Below are positions 6,735-14,777 of a stretch of DNA of 16,758 nt, one piece after another. A program made the translations under genes and the position numbers. How positions within the stretch are numbered: position 1 is the stretch's first letter; each line of letters opens with the position of its first letter. The stretch comes from an uncultured Oscillibacter sp. (GTDB taxonomy: Bacteria > Bacillota > Clostridia > Oscillospirales > Oscillospiraceae), in the NCBI GenBank assembly GCA_900770295.1, contig CAAGJQ010000009.1:1-16758 (forward strand), in the 5' to 3' direction. The notes under the pieces were generated by a model that had not been told where the DNA came from, did no database searches, and was given only the letters and a program-made list of their open reading frames with translations.

Positions 6735-9395
6735 TCACTCCTTTTCCGGGCTTTGGGCCTTCTCCATGGCGGCCCGCATGGCCCGGTTCTTCGGCTTCTG
6801 ATTGTTCTTCTCCAGCACGGCGGAGATCTGCCCCTGGACCTGCTCCATCTCCTCGTGGAAGTTGGAGGCCGACACCCGCAGGGCGCCGTGGCCCAGGATG
6901 ATCAGCTGCTCCGGGCCGTCGGAGGTGGCCACCTTCACCCGGTGCTGCCGGCCGATCTCATAGGTGGCCCGCTCGATATAGGCGTCCGCCGTCTCCGCCT
7001 CTTTCGTGTAGACCACATGGATGTTGTGGTACTTCTCCACGGACCCCAGGCCGCCCTTGACCTTGTAGGCGTCGAACACCGCGATGACCACGCACTTCTT
7101 ATACCCCTGGTAGTTGCACAGCAGGTCGCACAGGGCCTTCCGGGCGGCGTCCAGGTTGTCCCGGGCGATGGCCTTCAGCTCGTCCCAGGCGAAGATGATG
7201 TTGTAGCCGTCCACCAGCAGGTATTCCGGGCCGGAGAACCGCTCCCGGATGGCCCGGCGCTCCTGCTCGCTGTCGGACTGCACAGGGCGCCTGGGCGCCT
7301 TGGGCGGGACGAAGGCCCGCTGCTTCACCGGGCCGTAGGTCCGCTCGAAAATGGCCTGCAGTTCCTTATCCTGCTCGATGGTCCCCGCGTAGGTGCTGGT
7401 CCGCCGGGTCCGGGGGGCCGCTTCCTCTTTCGGCTCCGGCGTGTGGAGGCACAGGCCGCTGTCCACGTGGGCATGGGCCGGCACCTCGTCCCACCGGACG
7501 GTGTACCCCGCGCCGTGGCCGCAGAACACGGAGTCCGGCGTGTTCTCCACGTCCCGCTCCGGGTCGTAGCCCACGGCCGCGATGACCGCCTCCGCGTCCG
7601 CGCAGGGGCGGTAGCCCGCCAGCTGGCACAGCAGCCGCCCACGGCCCCGGGTGTAGGCCGTGACCTCCCGGGCGTAGCCCCGGAGGGCCGCCACGGGGGC
7701 CGCGCCGGTGAGGACCGTCTCCTCGCCCGCGGTCTCCGGCGGGTCCACCTGGCCGTTCATCCGCTGGAGGTCGCTCATGGCCCGGCCCACCTGATCGGCG
7801 GGCAGCTCCAGCCGGAAGTCGTACCAGGGCTCCAGCAGGACGCTCTCCGCCTGCATCAGGCCCTGCCGCACCGCCCGGTAGGTGGCCTGGCGGAAGTCGC
7901 CGCCCTCCGTGTGCTTCTCGTGGGCCCGGCCTGCCACCAGGGTGATCTTCATATCCGTGATGGGCGACCCGGTCAGGACGCCCAGATGCTCTTTCTCCGC
8001 CAGATGGGTCAGGATCAGCCGCTGCCAGTTCAGATCCAGCTCGTCGGTGGGGCAGGCGGTGTCCAGCACCAGCCCGCTGCCCTGCTCGCCGGGCTCCAGC
8101 AGCAGATGGACCTCCGCGTAGTGCCGCAGGGGCTCGAAGTGGCCGATGCCCTCCACCGCCCCCGCGATGGTCTCCCGGTAGCAGATGGCGCCCTCGCCGA
8201 AGGACACTTCCATGCCGAACCGCTCCCGGATGACCCGCTGAATGATCTCCAGCTGGACCTCGCCCATGAGCTGGATGTGGATCTCCCGGGCCGCCTCGTT
8301 CCAGACGATGTGGAGCTGGGGGTCCTCCTCTTCCAGCTGCCGCAGCTTTAAAAGGGCCGTGTGGGGGTCCGTGCCGTCCAGCAGCGATACCTGATAGGTC
8401 AAAACAGGCTCCAGCACGGGGCCTGTCCAGTCCGTCTCAAACCCCAGCCCCTCGCCGGGGGCCGTGCGGCTCAGGCCCGTCACCGCGGCGACGGAGCCGG
8501 CGGGGGCCTCCTCCACGGTGCGGAACTTCGCGCCGGAGTAAATGCGCAGCTGGTCCGCCTTCTCCTCCCAGGCCCTGTCCGCCGCCAGGCCGGGGCGGCG
8601 GTTGGTCAGCACGTCCTTCACCCGCAGGGCGCCGCCGGTGACTTTCAGATAGGTCAGGCGGTTTCCCTGGCCGTCCCGGGCGATCTTGAACACCCGGGCG
8701 CCGAACTCCGCCGGATAGGACGGCACCGGGGCGTACCGCTCCAGCCCCGCCAGGAACTCGTCCACGCCCTCCAGCTTCAGCGCGGAGCCGAAAAAGCAGG
8801 GGAACAGCTTCCGGGCGGCGATCATGGCGGTGATATCGCCATCAGGCACCTCTCCGGTCTCCAGATATTGCTCCAGAACCGCCTCGTCGCAGACGGCGGC
8901 CTCCTCCGCCAGGGCGTTGGGTTCCGCGCCGAAGTCTACGCAGCCGCCGTCCAGCCGCTGCTTCAGCTCCTTCATCAGGGCCTCCCGGTCCGCGCCCACC
9001 AGGTCCATCTTGTTGACGAACAGGAACACCGGCACGCCGTACCGCTCCAGCAGCCGCCACAGCGTCCGGGTGTGGCCCTGGACGCCGTCGGTGCCGCTGA
9101 TGACCAGAATGGCGCAGTCCAGCACCCGCAGCGTCCGCTCCGTCTCGGCGGAGAAGTCCACGTGCCCCGGCGTGTCCAGCAGCGTCACCTCCAAATCCCC
9201 CAGCGGCAGCACCGCCTGCTTGGAGAAGATGGTGATGCCCCGCTCCCGCTCGATGGCGTCGGTGTCCAGAAAGGCGTCCCGGTGGTCCACCCGGCCCAGC
9301 TTCCGGATGGAGCCGCTTCGATATAACAGGGCCTCGGACAGCGTGGTCTTTCCCGCGTCCACGTGGGCCAGTATGCCAACAACCAGCTTTTTCAT
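6735..9395 (-). CDS. EF-G/Tet(M)-like translation-factor GTPase fused to a C-terminal Rae1/YacP-type NYN nuclease domain
   Basis: This 886-residue protein has residues 1-225 as a GTPase domain with AHVDAGKT (10-17), Thr55 of switch I, DTPGH (74-78) and NKMD (128-131). EF-G-like domains II-V run to about residue 600. A variable linker covers about 655-720. Residues 723-865 form a NYN/PIN-like domain starting YLLVDGYNIIFAW (725-737), with conserved acidic residues Asp729, Asp775, Asp804 and Asp826 in the order seen in B. subtilis Rae1, which cleaves mRNA in the ribosomal A site. The domain-IV tip (AGRAHEKHTEGGDFR, 488-502) aligns with the EF-G His583 loop and lacks the Tet(M) tyrosines, so tetracycline resistance is doubtful. 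The start at 9395 has TTGGAG seven bases upstream; an ATG at 9413 has no ribosome binding site and lies only about eight bases from the predicted transcript start. First gene of an operon with the LspA-like gene. GTPase and NYN assignments are firm; a ribosome-nuclease role is inference. Confidence 0.9.
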   Translation of the reverse strand: MKKLVVGILAHVDAGKTTLSEALLYRSGSIRKLGRVDHRDAFLDTDAIERERGITIFSKQAVLPLGDLEVTLLDTPGHVDFSAETERTLRVLDCAILVISGTDGVQGHTRTLWRLLERYGVPVFLFVNKMDLVGADREALMKELKQRLDGGCVDFGAEPNALAEEAAVCDEAVLEQYLETGEVPDGDITAMIAARKLFPCFFGSALKLEGVDEFLAGLERYAPVPSYPAEFGARVFKIARDGQGNRLTYLKVTGGALRVKDVLTNRRPGLAADRAWEEKADQLRIYSGAKFRTVEEAPAGSVAAVTGLSRTAPGEGLGFETDWTGPVLEPVLTYQVSLLDGTDPHTALLKLRQLEEEDPQLHIVWNEAAREIHIQLMGEVQLEIIQRVIRERFGMEVSFGEGAICYRETIAGAVEGIGHFEPLRHYAEVHLLLEPGEQGSGLVLDTACPTDELDLNWQRLILTHLAEKEHLGVLTGSPITDMKITLVAGRAHEKHTEGGDFRQATYRAVRQGLMQAESVLLEPWYDFRLELPADQVGRAMSDLQRMNGQVDPPETAGEETVLTGAAPVAALRGYAREVTAYTRGRGRLLCQLAGYRPCADAEAVIAAVGYDPERDVENTPDSVFCGHGAGYTVRWDEVPAHAHVDSGLCLHTPEPKEEAAPRTRRTSTYAGTIEQDKELQAIFERTYGPVKQRAFVPPKAPRRPVQSDSEQERRAIRERFSGPEYLLVDGYNIIFAWDELKAIARDNLDAARKALCDLLCNYQGYKKCVVIAVFDAYKVKGGLGSVEKYHNIHVVYTKEAETADAYIERATYEIGRQHRVKVATSDGPEQLIILGHGALRVSASNFHEEMEQVQGQISAVLEKNNQKPKNRAMRAAMEKAQSPEKE

Positions 9396-9427
9396 GCGTT
9401 TGCTCCAACTCATTCAGATTCTTATTT

Positions 9428-9456
9428 ATCATATCATTCTGTTGTTTCCCGCGCAA
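9428..9456 (-). promoter_or_regulatory. Promoter of the GTPase-NYN operon
   Basis: On the minus strand, TTGCGC (9451-9456), a 17-base spacer ending TGA and TATGAT (9428-9433) give an extended -10 promoter. Its start falls about 26 bases before the ATG at 9395. Confidence 0.6.
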
Positions 9457-9527
9457 GGTGTCGCTGATGTTTGCCGTCCCCGGCGGGAAACTCATCCCAT
9501 GGTTGAGGAAACTCCACCTCCCGTCGC

Positions 9528-9556
9528 TTGTATTCTCCGCCGCCGGGAGCTATGAT
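9528..9556 (+). promoter_or_regulatory. Promoter of the membrane-anchored XRE regulator
   Basis: TTGTAT (9528-9533), a 17-base spacer and TATGAT (9551-9556) place a start near 9563, about 23 bases before the ATG. It faces away from the GTPase-NYN promoter about 70 bases to the left. Confidence 0.58.
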
Positions 9557-9585
9557 GGCGGTATCACGAAACAGGAGGCCCCACT

Positions 9586-9990
9586 ATGGAAAAAAGCAGC
9601 ATGACCATGGGCGCCATGATCGCGTCCCTGCGGAAAGAGCACCACATGACTCAGGCGGAGCTGGCGGAAAAACTGCATGTCACCGACAAGGCCGTGTCCA
9701 AATGGGAGCGGGACCTCTGCTGTCCGGACACCGGCACCATACCGGAGCTGGCAAACGCTCTGGGCGTCTCCGTGGACACGCTGTTCCAGTGCAGGGTTCC
9801 CGACAGTCCGGCTGCCGCCCGGGGAAAACGCGTCTTTCCCGCCGACCTCATTCTGAAAGCGGTTTCCCTGGCCATGGGTGTGGCGGTAGCCGTCTCCGCA
9901 GCCCTTGGTGAGCTGGACAGCCGCTCCGGCTTTGTCATGCTGGGCATTGGTCTGGCCTGCGCCGGTATCGCCCAGCTGCGGGTCAGGTGA
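9586..9990 (+). CDS. XRE-family DNA-binding regulator with two C-terminal transmembrane segments
   Basis: This 134-residue protein has a helix-turn-helix of the XRE/Cro type at residues 9-65 (LRKEHHMTQAELAEKL, then VTDKAVSKWERD). The VTDKAVSKWERD form is common in clostridial regulators. Two hydrophobic segments follow (about 86-108 and 114-131), so the DNA-binding domain is probably tethered to the membrane with a very short loop outside. The start is set by AGGAGG seven bases before the ATG. It is divergent from the GTPase-NYN operon, with two back-to-back promoters in 190 bases, so it may regulate itself and that operon, which is inference. The signal it senses is unknown. Confidence 0.85.
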   Translation: MEKSSMTMGAMIASLRKEHHMTQAELAEKLHVTDKAVSKWERDLCCPDTGTIPELANALGVSVDTLFQCRVPDSPAAARGKRVFPADLILKAVSLAMGVAVAVSAALGELDSRSGFVMLGIGLACAGIAQLRVR

Positions 9991-10017
9991 CCCCGGGCGT
10001 TTTCCCCTGATAAAGTG

Positions 10018-10051
10018 AGGAAAGGACATGGCGTCTGCCATGTCCTTTCCT
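10018..10051 (+). terminator. Terminator after the XRE gene
   Basis: A 15-bp stem (10018-10032 with 10037-10051, core GGAAAGGACATGGC) has a four-base GTCT loop and is followed by TTATAAAAT. The stem is strong but the T-run is short. It lies 28 bases after the XRE stop. Confidence 0.72.
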
Positions 10052-10093
10052 TATAAAATCAGAAATGATTTCCGCCCTGTTCATACTAGACTT

Positions 10094-10170
10094 CATTTGT
10101 GCCTCTGGCACAAATGGGCGACGCGCTCAGCGGCGCCTCTTCCATAGAAAATATCCATTTTCTATGGAAG
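10094..10170. repeat. Two perfect intergenic palindromes downstream of leuB
   Basis: One is CATTTGTGCC-TCT-GGCACAAATG (10094-10116, 10-bp arms). The other has 14-bp arms CTTCCATAGAAAAT and ATTTTCTATGGAAG (10139-10152, 10157-10170) around ATCC. A weaker GGCG...CGCC inverted repeat lies between them. Neither is followed by a T-run on either strand. They could end leu transcription, protect the 3' end of the mRNA or be dispersed palindromic repeats. Confidence 0.75.
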
Positions 10171-10177
10171 AATCGTA

Positions 10178-11248
10178 TCAGATGCGGCCGCGGATCTCCG
10201 CGCCCATCTCCCGGCAGCCCACCAGGGTGCAGCCCTCCTGCCAGATGTCGCCGCAGCGGATGCCCGCCTTCAGCGTCTCATCCACGGCCCGCTCAATGGC
10301 GTCGGCCTCCGCCGCCATGTCGAAGCTGTACCGCAGCATCATGGCCGCCGCCAGAATGGTGCCGATGGGGTTGGCCTTATCCTGGCCCGCGATGTCGGGG
10401 GCGGAGCCGTGGATGGGCTCATACAGGCCCCGGCTGCCCTCGCCCATGCTGGAGGAGGGGATCATACCGATGGAGCCGGTGATCTGACTGGCCTCGTCGG
10501 AGAGAATGTCGCCGAACAGATTCTCCGTCACGATGACGTCAAACTGGCTGGGGTCCCGGACGATCTGCATGGCGGCGTTGTCCACGTACATGTGGAGCAG
10601 CTCCACATCCGGGTACTCCCTGGCCACCTCCGTGACGGTCTTGCGCCACAGGCGGGAGGTGTCCAGCACGTTGGCCTTGTCGATGGAGGTCACCCGCTTG
10701 CGGCGCTTCCGGGCCATCTGGAAAGCCACATGGGCCACCCGGCGGATCTCATGCTCCGTGTAGGACATGATGTCCGTGGCCTTCTGCTCGCCGCCGGACT
10801 CCTCCGTGCGGTGCTCGCCGAAGTACACGCCGCCGATGAGCTCCCGGACCACCACGAAGTCGATGCCCTTCGCGGCGATATCAGCCCGCAGGGGGCAGGC
10901 GGCGGAGAGGTCGCTGAACATCCGGGCGGGCCGGACGTTGGTGTACAGTCCCATGGCGCTGCGGAGCTTCAGCAGACCCCGCTCGGGGCGGTTGGCGGAG
11001 GGCTGGTTGTCCCACTTGGGGCCGCCCACGGCGCCCAGCAGCACGCTGTCGGAGGCCAGGCAGGTCTCCAGACTGGAGTCCGGCAGGGGCACGCCGAAGG
11101 CGTCGATGGCGTTGCCGCCCATGGGGGCGTCCTGATAGGTAAAGGTATGTCCGAATTTGGCGGCCACGGCGTCCAGCACGCCCATGGCCTCGCCCACGAT
11201 CTCGGGGCCGATGCCGTCGCCCTTGATGATGGCGATGTTCTTGTTCAT
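10178..11248 (-). CDS. leuB: 3-isopropylmalate dehydrogenase
   Basis: This 356-residue enzyme oxidises and decarboxylates 3-isopropylmalate to 2-ketoisocaproate with NAD+. All family marks are present: LGAVGGPKW (71-79), RELIGGVYFGE (135-145), the catalytic Lys191 in DKANV, YVDN (Asp223), FGDILSDE (Asp247, Asp251) and the NAD-binding EPIHGSAPDIAG (277-288). It is a cytosolic homodimer in known members and normal in length. The start is the ATG at 11248, seven bases after AAAGGAGG. The ATG overlaps the leuD stop in an ATGA junction (11245-11248), so translation is coupled. It is the last gene of the leu operon. The reading frame stays open upstream into leuD, but that extension is not family-like. 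Confidence 0.97.
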   Translation of the reverse strand: MNKNIAIIKGDGIGPEIVGEAMGVLDAVAAKFGHTFTYQDAPMGGNAIDAFGVPLPDSSLETCLASDSVLLGAVGGPKWDNQPSANRPERGLLKLRSAMGLYTNVRPARMFSDLSAACPLRADIAAKGIDFVVVRELIGGVYFGEHRTEESGGEQKATDIMSYTEHEIRRVAHVAFQMARKRRKRVTSIDKANVLDTSRLWRKTVTEVAREYPDVELLHMYVDNAAMQIVRDPSQFDVIVTENLFGDILSDEASQITGSIGMIPSSSMGEGSRGLYEPIHGSAPDIAGQDKANPIGTILAAAMMLRYSFDMAAEADAIERAVDETLKAGIRCGDIWQEGCTLVGCREMGAEIRGRI

Positions 11249-11742
11249 GTCCGGGCCTCCTTTGCCTTCAAGGAGGCCATCAGGCCGCCCTTGGCGATCA
11301 TGTCCTTGATGAAGGGCGGGAAGGGCTCCGCCTGGTAGGTCTCGTTTTTGGTGACGTTGGTGATGATGCCGGTGTCGAAGTCCACCGCCACCTCGTCGCC
11401 GTCGTTGATGCCCTCGCTGGCGGCGGGGCACTCCAGAATGGCCAGGCCGATGTTGATGGCGTTGCGGTAGAAGATGCGGGCGAAGTTCTTGGCGATGACG
11501 CAGGAGATGCCGCTGGCCTTGATGGCGATGGGGGCGTGCTCCCGGGAGGAGCCGCAGCCGAAGTTGACGCCGGCCACCATGATGTCGCCCTCCTTCACCT
11601 TGGTGATGAAGGTCTTGTCGATGTCCTCCATGCAGTGGGAGGCCAGCTCCTGGTGGCTCTGGGTATTCAGATAGCGGGCGGGGATGATGACGTCGGTGTC
11701 CACGTGGTCCCCGTATTTATGGACTGTTCCGTGTGCGTTCAT
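11245..11742 (-). CDS. leuD: 3-isopropylmalate dehydratase small subunit
   Basis: This 165-residue subunit of isopropylmalate isomerase is of the compact clostridial/archaeal type. It has DTDVIIPARYLN near the N-terminus (15-26), GCGSSREHAP at 62-71 in the swivelling domain, and KNFARIFYRNAINIGL after it. With LeuC it interconverts 2- and 3-isopropylmalate. The start is fixed by GGAGG ten bases before the ATG. A run of hairpins separates it from leuC, and it overlaps leuB by four bases. Confidence 0.96.
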   Translation of the reverse strand: MNAHGTVHKYGDHVDTDVIIPARYLNTQSHQELASHCMEDIDKTFITKVKEGDIMVAGVNFGCGSSREHAPIAIKASGISCVIAKNFARIFYRNAINIGLAILECPAASEGINDGDEVAVDFDTGIITNVTKNETYQAEPFPPFIKDMIAKGGLMASLKAKEART

Positions 11743-11759
11743 TTAACAAAATCCTCCAT

Positions 11760-11909
11760 TTCGCCGCACTGCGGCGAATATTGAAATCATTTTCGCCGCG
11801 GCGTGTACGTGGCGAAAATACCTCGACTCGTGCGCCCTTGGGGCGCACACACCAGTGACCGATGTCACTGGTGGTGGGGGATCTAAAGGGGGAGCCTGCT
11901 CTCCCTTTA
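11760..11909 (-). repeat. Run of five hairpins between leuC and leuD
   Basis: Five inverted repeats stand almost end to end: 11760-11778 (arm TTCGCCGC, loop ACT); 11789-11819 (arm ATTTTCGCC, nine bp plus inner pairs); 11830-11848 (GTGCGCCC, loop TTG); 11850-11873 (ten-bp arm CACCAGTGAC, loop CGAT); and 11884-11909 (about 11 bp, loop CCTG, covering the leuC stop). None is followed by a T-run on the minus strand, so they are unlikely to be simple terminators. In the leu mRNA they would fold between the leuC stop and the leuD ribosome binding site. Confidence 0.82.
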
Positions 11910-13166
11910 AATTTCCTCGGGATGTGCGATATGTCCGGCGATGCCGGAAGCGGCGGCCACGGCGGGAGAGGCGAGGTAGACCTCGCTGTCCACGTGGCCC
12001 ATGCGGCCCACGAAGTTGCGGTTGGTGGTGGAGACGCAGCGCTCTCCGGCGGCCAGGATGCCCATGTAGCCGCCAAGGCAGGGGCCGCAGGTGGGGGTGG
12101 AGACGATGCAGCCCGCGTCCAGGAAGATGTCGGTGTAGCCCCGGTGCATGCACTCCCGGTAGACGCTCTGGGTGGCGGGGATGATGATGCCCCGGACGCC
12201 GGGGGCCAGATGGCGGCCCTTCATGATCCCGGCGGCGGCGGCGATATCCGGCAGCTGGCCGTTGGTGCAGGAGCCGATGACGATCTGGTCGATGGCGATG
12301 TCTTTTCCCTCCCGGGCGGGGTGGGCGTTCTCCGGCAGATGGGGGTAGGCCACGGTGCAGTCCACCTGAGAGAGGTCGACCTCCACGGTGCGCTCATACT
12401 CCGCGTCGGGGTCCGCCTCGTAGGCGGTCCAGGGGCGGTCAACGCGCTCCGCCACGTAGGCCCGGGTGATGTCGTCCACGGGGAAGATGCCGTTCTTGGC
12501 GCCGGCCTCGATGGCCATGTTGGAGATGGTCAGGCGGTCATAGATGCTCAGCTCCGCCACGCCGGGGCCGGTGAACTCCAGGGACTGATACCGGGCGCCG
12601 TCCACGCCGATCATGCCGATGAGGGTCAGAATCACGTCCTTGCCGGAGACGTAGGGCCGGAGCTTGCCGGTCAGGTTCACCCGGATGGCGGAGGGCACCT
12701 TGAACCAGGTCTCCCCCGCCGCCATGGCGGCGCCCATGTCCGTGGAGCCCACGCCGGTGGAGAAGGCGCCCAGGGCGCCGTAGGTGCAGGTGTGGGAGTC
12801 GGCGCCGATGACGGCCTCGCCGGGGGCCACCAGTCCCTGCTCCGGCAGGAGGGCGTGCTCGATGCCCATGGTGCCCACGTCGTAGTAGTGGTCGATGTCG
12901 AACTTCCGGGCAAAGGTCCGGCACTGCTTGCACTGGGTGGCGGCCTTGATGTCCTTGTTGGGGGCGAAGTGGTCCATCACCAGGGCGATGCGGCTCTTGT
13001 CGAACACCTTGTCAAAGCCCGCGGCCTCGAACTCGTTGATGGCCACCGGGGTGGTGATGTCGTTGCCCAGCACCAGGTCCAGCTTGGCCTGGATGAGTTG
13101 TCCGGCCCGCACGCTCTCGAGGCCCGCGTGCCTGGCCAGGATCTTTTGTGTCATGGTCATTCCCAT
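11907..13166 (-). CDS. leuC: 3-isopropylmalate dehydratase large subunit
   Basis: This 419-residue aconitase-family subunit matches the short (about 420-residue) form found in clostridia and archaea. The 4Fe-4S ligands are Cys300 (IGSCTNG), Cys360 and Cys363 (PTCGPCLGG). Substrate-site motifs include VMDHFAPN (63-70) and GADSHTCTYG (121-130). It forms the isomerase with LeuD. Of three clustered ATGs, the first (13166) is best placed, ten bases after AAGGAG. That ribosome binding site overlaps the leuA stop codon, and the gap between the genes is 16 bases. The gene's last codon lies inside the fifth hairpin of the array. Confidence 0.96.
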   Translation of the reverse strand: MGMTMTQKILARHAGLESVRAGQLIQAKLDLVLGNDITTPVAINEFEAAGFDKVFDKSRIALVMDHFAPNKDIKAATQCKQCRTFARKFDIDHYYDVGTMGIEHALLPEQGLVAPGEAVIGADSHTCTYGALGAFSTGVGSTDMGAAMAAGETWFKVPSAIRVNLTGKLRPYVSGKDVILTLIGMIGVDGARYQSLEFTGPGVAELSIYDRLTISNMAIEAGAKNGIFPVDDITRAYVAERVDRPWTAYEADPDAEYERTVEVDLSQVDCTVAYPHLPENAHPAREGKDIAIDQIVIGSCTNGQLPDIAAAAGIMKGRHLAPGVRGIIIPATQSVYRECMHRGYTDIFLDAGCIVSTPTCGPCLGGYMGILAAGERCVSTTNRNFVGRMGHVDSEVYLASPAVAAASGIAGHIAHPEEI

Positions 13167-13182
13167 AGTATTCTGTCTCCTT

Positions 13183-14694
13183 TTAAGCGGTGGTCTCCAT
13201 CATCTTGTTGATGCCGTTGACATAGGCCCGGATGGAGGATTCGATGATGTCGGTGGAAAGGCCGGTGCCGGTGTAGCGGCGGCCGTTGGGGGCCTCGATC
13301 TTCACCACGGCCTCGCCGATGGCGTCCTCGCCGTCGGTGACGGCGTTCAGACTGAAGCTGTCCAGCTTGATGTCCAGGCCCAGCATGCGGTTGATGGCCT
13401 TGAAGGAGGCGTCCAGGGGGCCGGAGCCGATGGCCACTTCCTCCAGCTCCTCCCCGGCGCGCTTGAGCTTCACGCAGGAGGTGTTGGGCACGCCGTCGCC
13501 GGCGTTGACCACGTGGCTCACCAGCTGGCAGGTCTCATAATTGGCGTTGTGGCGGTGGAGCACCAGGGCCTCCAGGTCGGCGGTGGTGATGTTTTTCTTC
13601 TTGTCCGCCAGAATTTTGAAGCGTGCAAAGACCTTCTCCAGCTCCTGATCGCTGATCTCGTAGCCCATGGAGGCCAGTTTCTCCCGCAGAGCGTGCTTGC
13701 CGGAGTGCTTGCCCAGGACCATGGTGTTCTGGGGGATGCCCACATCGGTGGAGTTCATGATCTCGTAGGTCTGGGCGTTGGCGATGACGCCGTGCTGGTG
13801 GATGCCGGACTCATGGGCAAAGGCGTTGGCGCCCACGACGGCCTTGCTGGGCGGGATGGGCACGCCGGTGATGTTGCTGAGGAGCTTGCTGGAGCGGTAG
13901 ATCTGCCTGGTGTTGACGTTGGTTTCGGCGTCGTAGAAGTCCCGGCGGGTGTGGAGGGCCATGACGATCTCCTCCAGGCTGGCGTTGCCCGCCCGCTCGC
14001 CGATGCCGTTGACGGTGCACTCCACCTGGGTGGCGCCGGCCTTGATGCAGGCCAAAGAGTTGGCGACGGCCATGCCCAGGTCATCGTGGCAGTGGACGGA
14101 GATGTCCACGTTCTCGATGCCGGTGACGTTTGCCCGCAGATAGGTGATGAGGTCCGACATCTCCTGAGGCGTGGAGTAGCCCACGGTGTCGGGGACATTC
14201 AGGGTCGTGGCGCCGGCGGCCACGGCGTTGGAGTAGCACTGGGCCAGGAAGTCCCACTCGGAGCGGGAGGCGTCCTCGGCGGAGAACTCGATGTCCGCGC
14301 ACTTGCTCCTGGCGTAGCCCACCATGTCGGTGATGCGCTGGAGGACCTCCTCCCGGGTCATCTTCAGCTTGTACTCCATGTGGATGTTGCTGGTGGCCAG
14401 GAACACGTGGATGCGGGGGTGGTTGGCCTCCTTCACCGCGTCCCAGGCGGCGTCGATGTCGCCCTTCGTGCAGCGGGCCAGGGACGCCACGGTGCAGTTG
14501 GTGACGGCACCCGCGATGGCCTGGACGCTCTTGTGGTCCATGGGGGAGGCGATGGCAAAGCCGGCCTCGATGATGTCCACGCCCAGCTTATCCAGCTGTT
14601 TCGCCATTTCGATCTTCTCAGAGAGGTTCATGCTGCAGCCGGGGGACTGCTCGCCGTCTCTCAACGTCGTGTCAAAAATTTTGATGCGCTTCAT
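13183..14694 (-). CDS. leuA: 2-isopropylmalate synthase
   Basis: This 503-residue enzyme condenses 2-ketoisovalerate with acetyl-CoA, the first committed step of leucine synthesis. The catalytic TIM barrel has DTTLRDGEQSPG (8-19, metal ligand Asp13), HCHDDLGMAVANS (201-213, metal ligands His201 and His203) and NGIGERAGNASLEE. The C-terminal LeuA allosteric domain (about 385-500, GDGVPNTSCVKL onward) is complete, so leucine feedback inhibition is likely. I start at the ATG at 14694, nine bases after AGGAGG. An in-frame ATG at 14742 would lie at the edge of the T-box terminator. It is the first gene of the operon. Confidence 0.97.
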   Translation of the reverse strand: MKRIKIFDTTLRDGEQSPGCSMNLSEKIEMAKQLDKLGVDIIEAGFAIASPMDHKSVQAIAGAVTNCTVASLARCTKGDIDAAWDAVKEANHPRIHVFLATSNIHMEYKLKMTREEVLQRITDMVGYARSKCADIEFSAEDASRSEWDFLAQCYSNAVAAGATTLNVPDTVGYSTPQEMSDLITYLRANVTGIENVDISVHCHDDLGMAVANSLACIKAGATQVECTVNGIGERAGNASLEEIVMALHTRRDFYDAETNVNTRQIYRSSKLLSNITGVPIPPSKAVVGANAFAHESGIHQHGVIANAQTYEIMNSTDVGIPQNTMVLGKHSGKHALREKLASMGYEISDQELEKVFARFKILADKKKNITTADLEALVLHRHNANYETCQLVSHVVNAGDGVPNTSCVKLKRAGEELEEVAIGSGPLDASFKAINRMLGLDIKLDSFSLNAVTDGEDAIGEAVVKIEAPNGRRYTGTGLSTDIIESSIRAYVNGINKMMETTA

Positions 14695-14740
14695 GGTTTG
14701 GTTCCTCCTGCTTTCTATCTGAAAATTTTCCCTGACAAAC

Positions 14741-14777
14741 AAAAAAGCCTTCGTCTCTTCAAAGAAGAGACGAAAGC
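14741..14777 (-). terminator. T-box attenuator terminator
   Basis: On the minus strand the arm GCTTTCGTCTCTTC pairs with GAAGAGACGAAGGC across a three-base loop with one mismatch, followed by TTTTTTG. It lies just after the T-box sequence and 46 bases before the leuA ATG. Confidence 0.92.

Noticed and set aside
6735..9395. Tetracycline-resistance gene of the tet(M)/tet(W) class
   Set aside because: The domain-IV loop lacks the tyrosine-rich Tet(M) sequence and resembles EF-G. The protein is about 250 residues longer owing to linker and NYN domain, and no mobile-element context surrounds it.
11249..11431. N-terminal extension of leuB to an upstream start
   Set aside because: The extension is low-complexity, lies antiphase over leuD and lacks a ribosome binding site; the ATG at 11248 has AAAGGAGG and begins with the usual MNKNIAIIKGDGIGPE.
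11760..11909. CRISPR array
   Set aside because: The hairpins differ in sequence and there are no repeated units with regular spacers.
14695..14742. N-terminal extension of leuA to 14742
   Set aside because: It would start at the base of the T-box terminator without a ribosome binding site, while AGGAGG precedes 14694.
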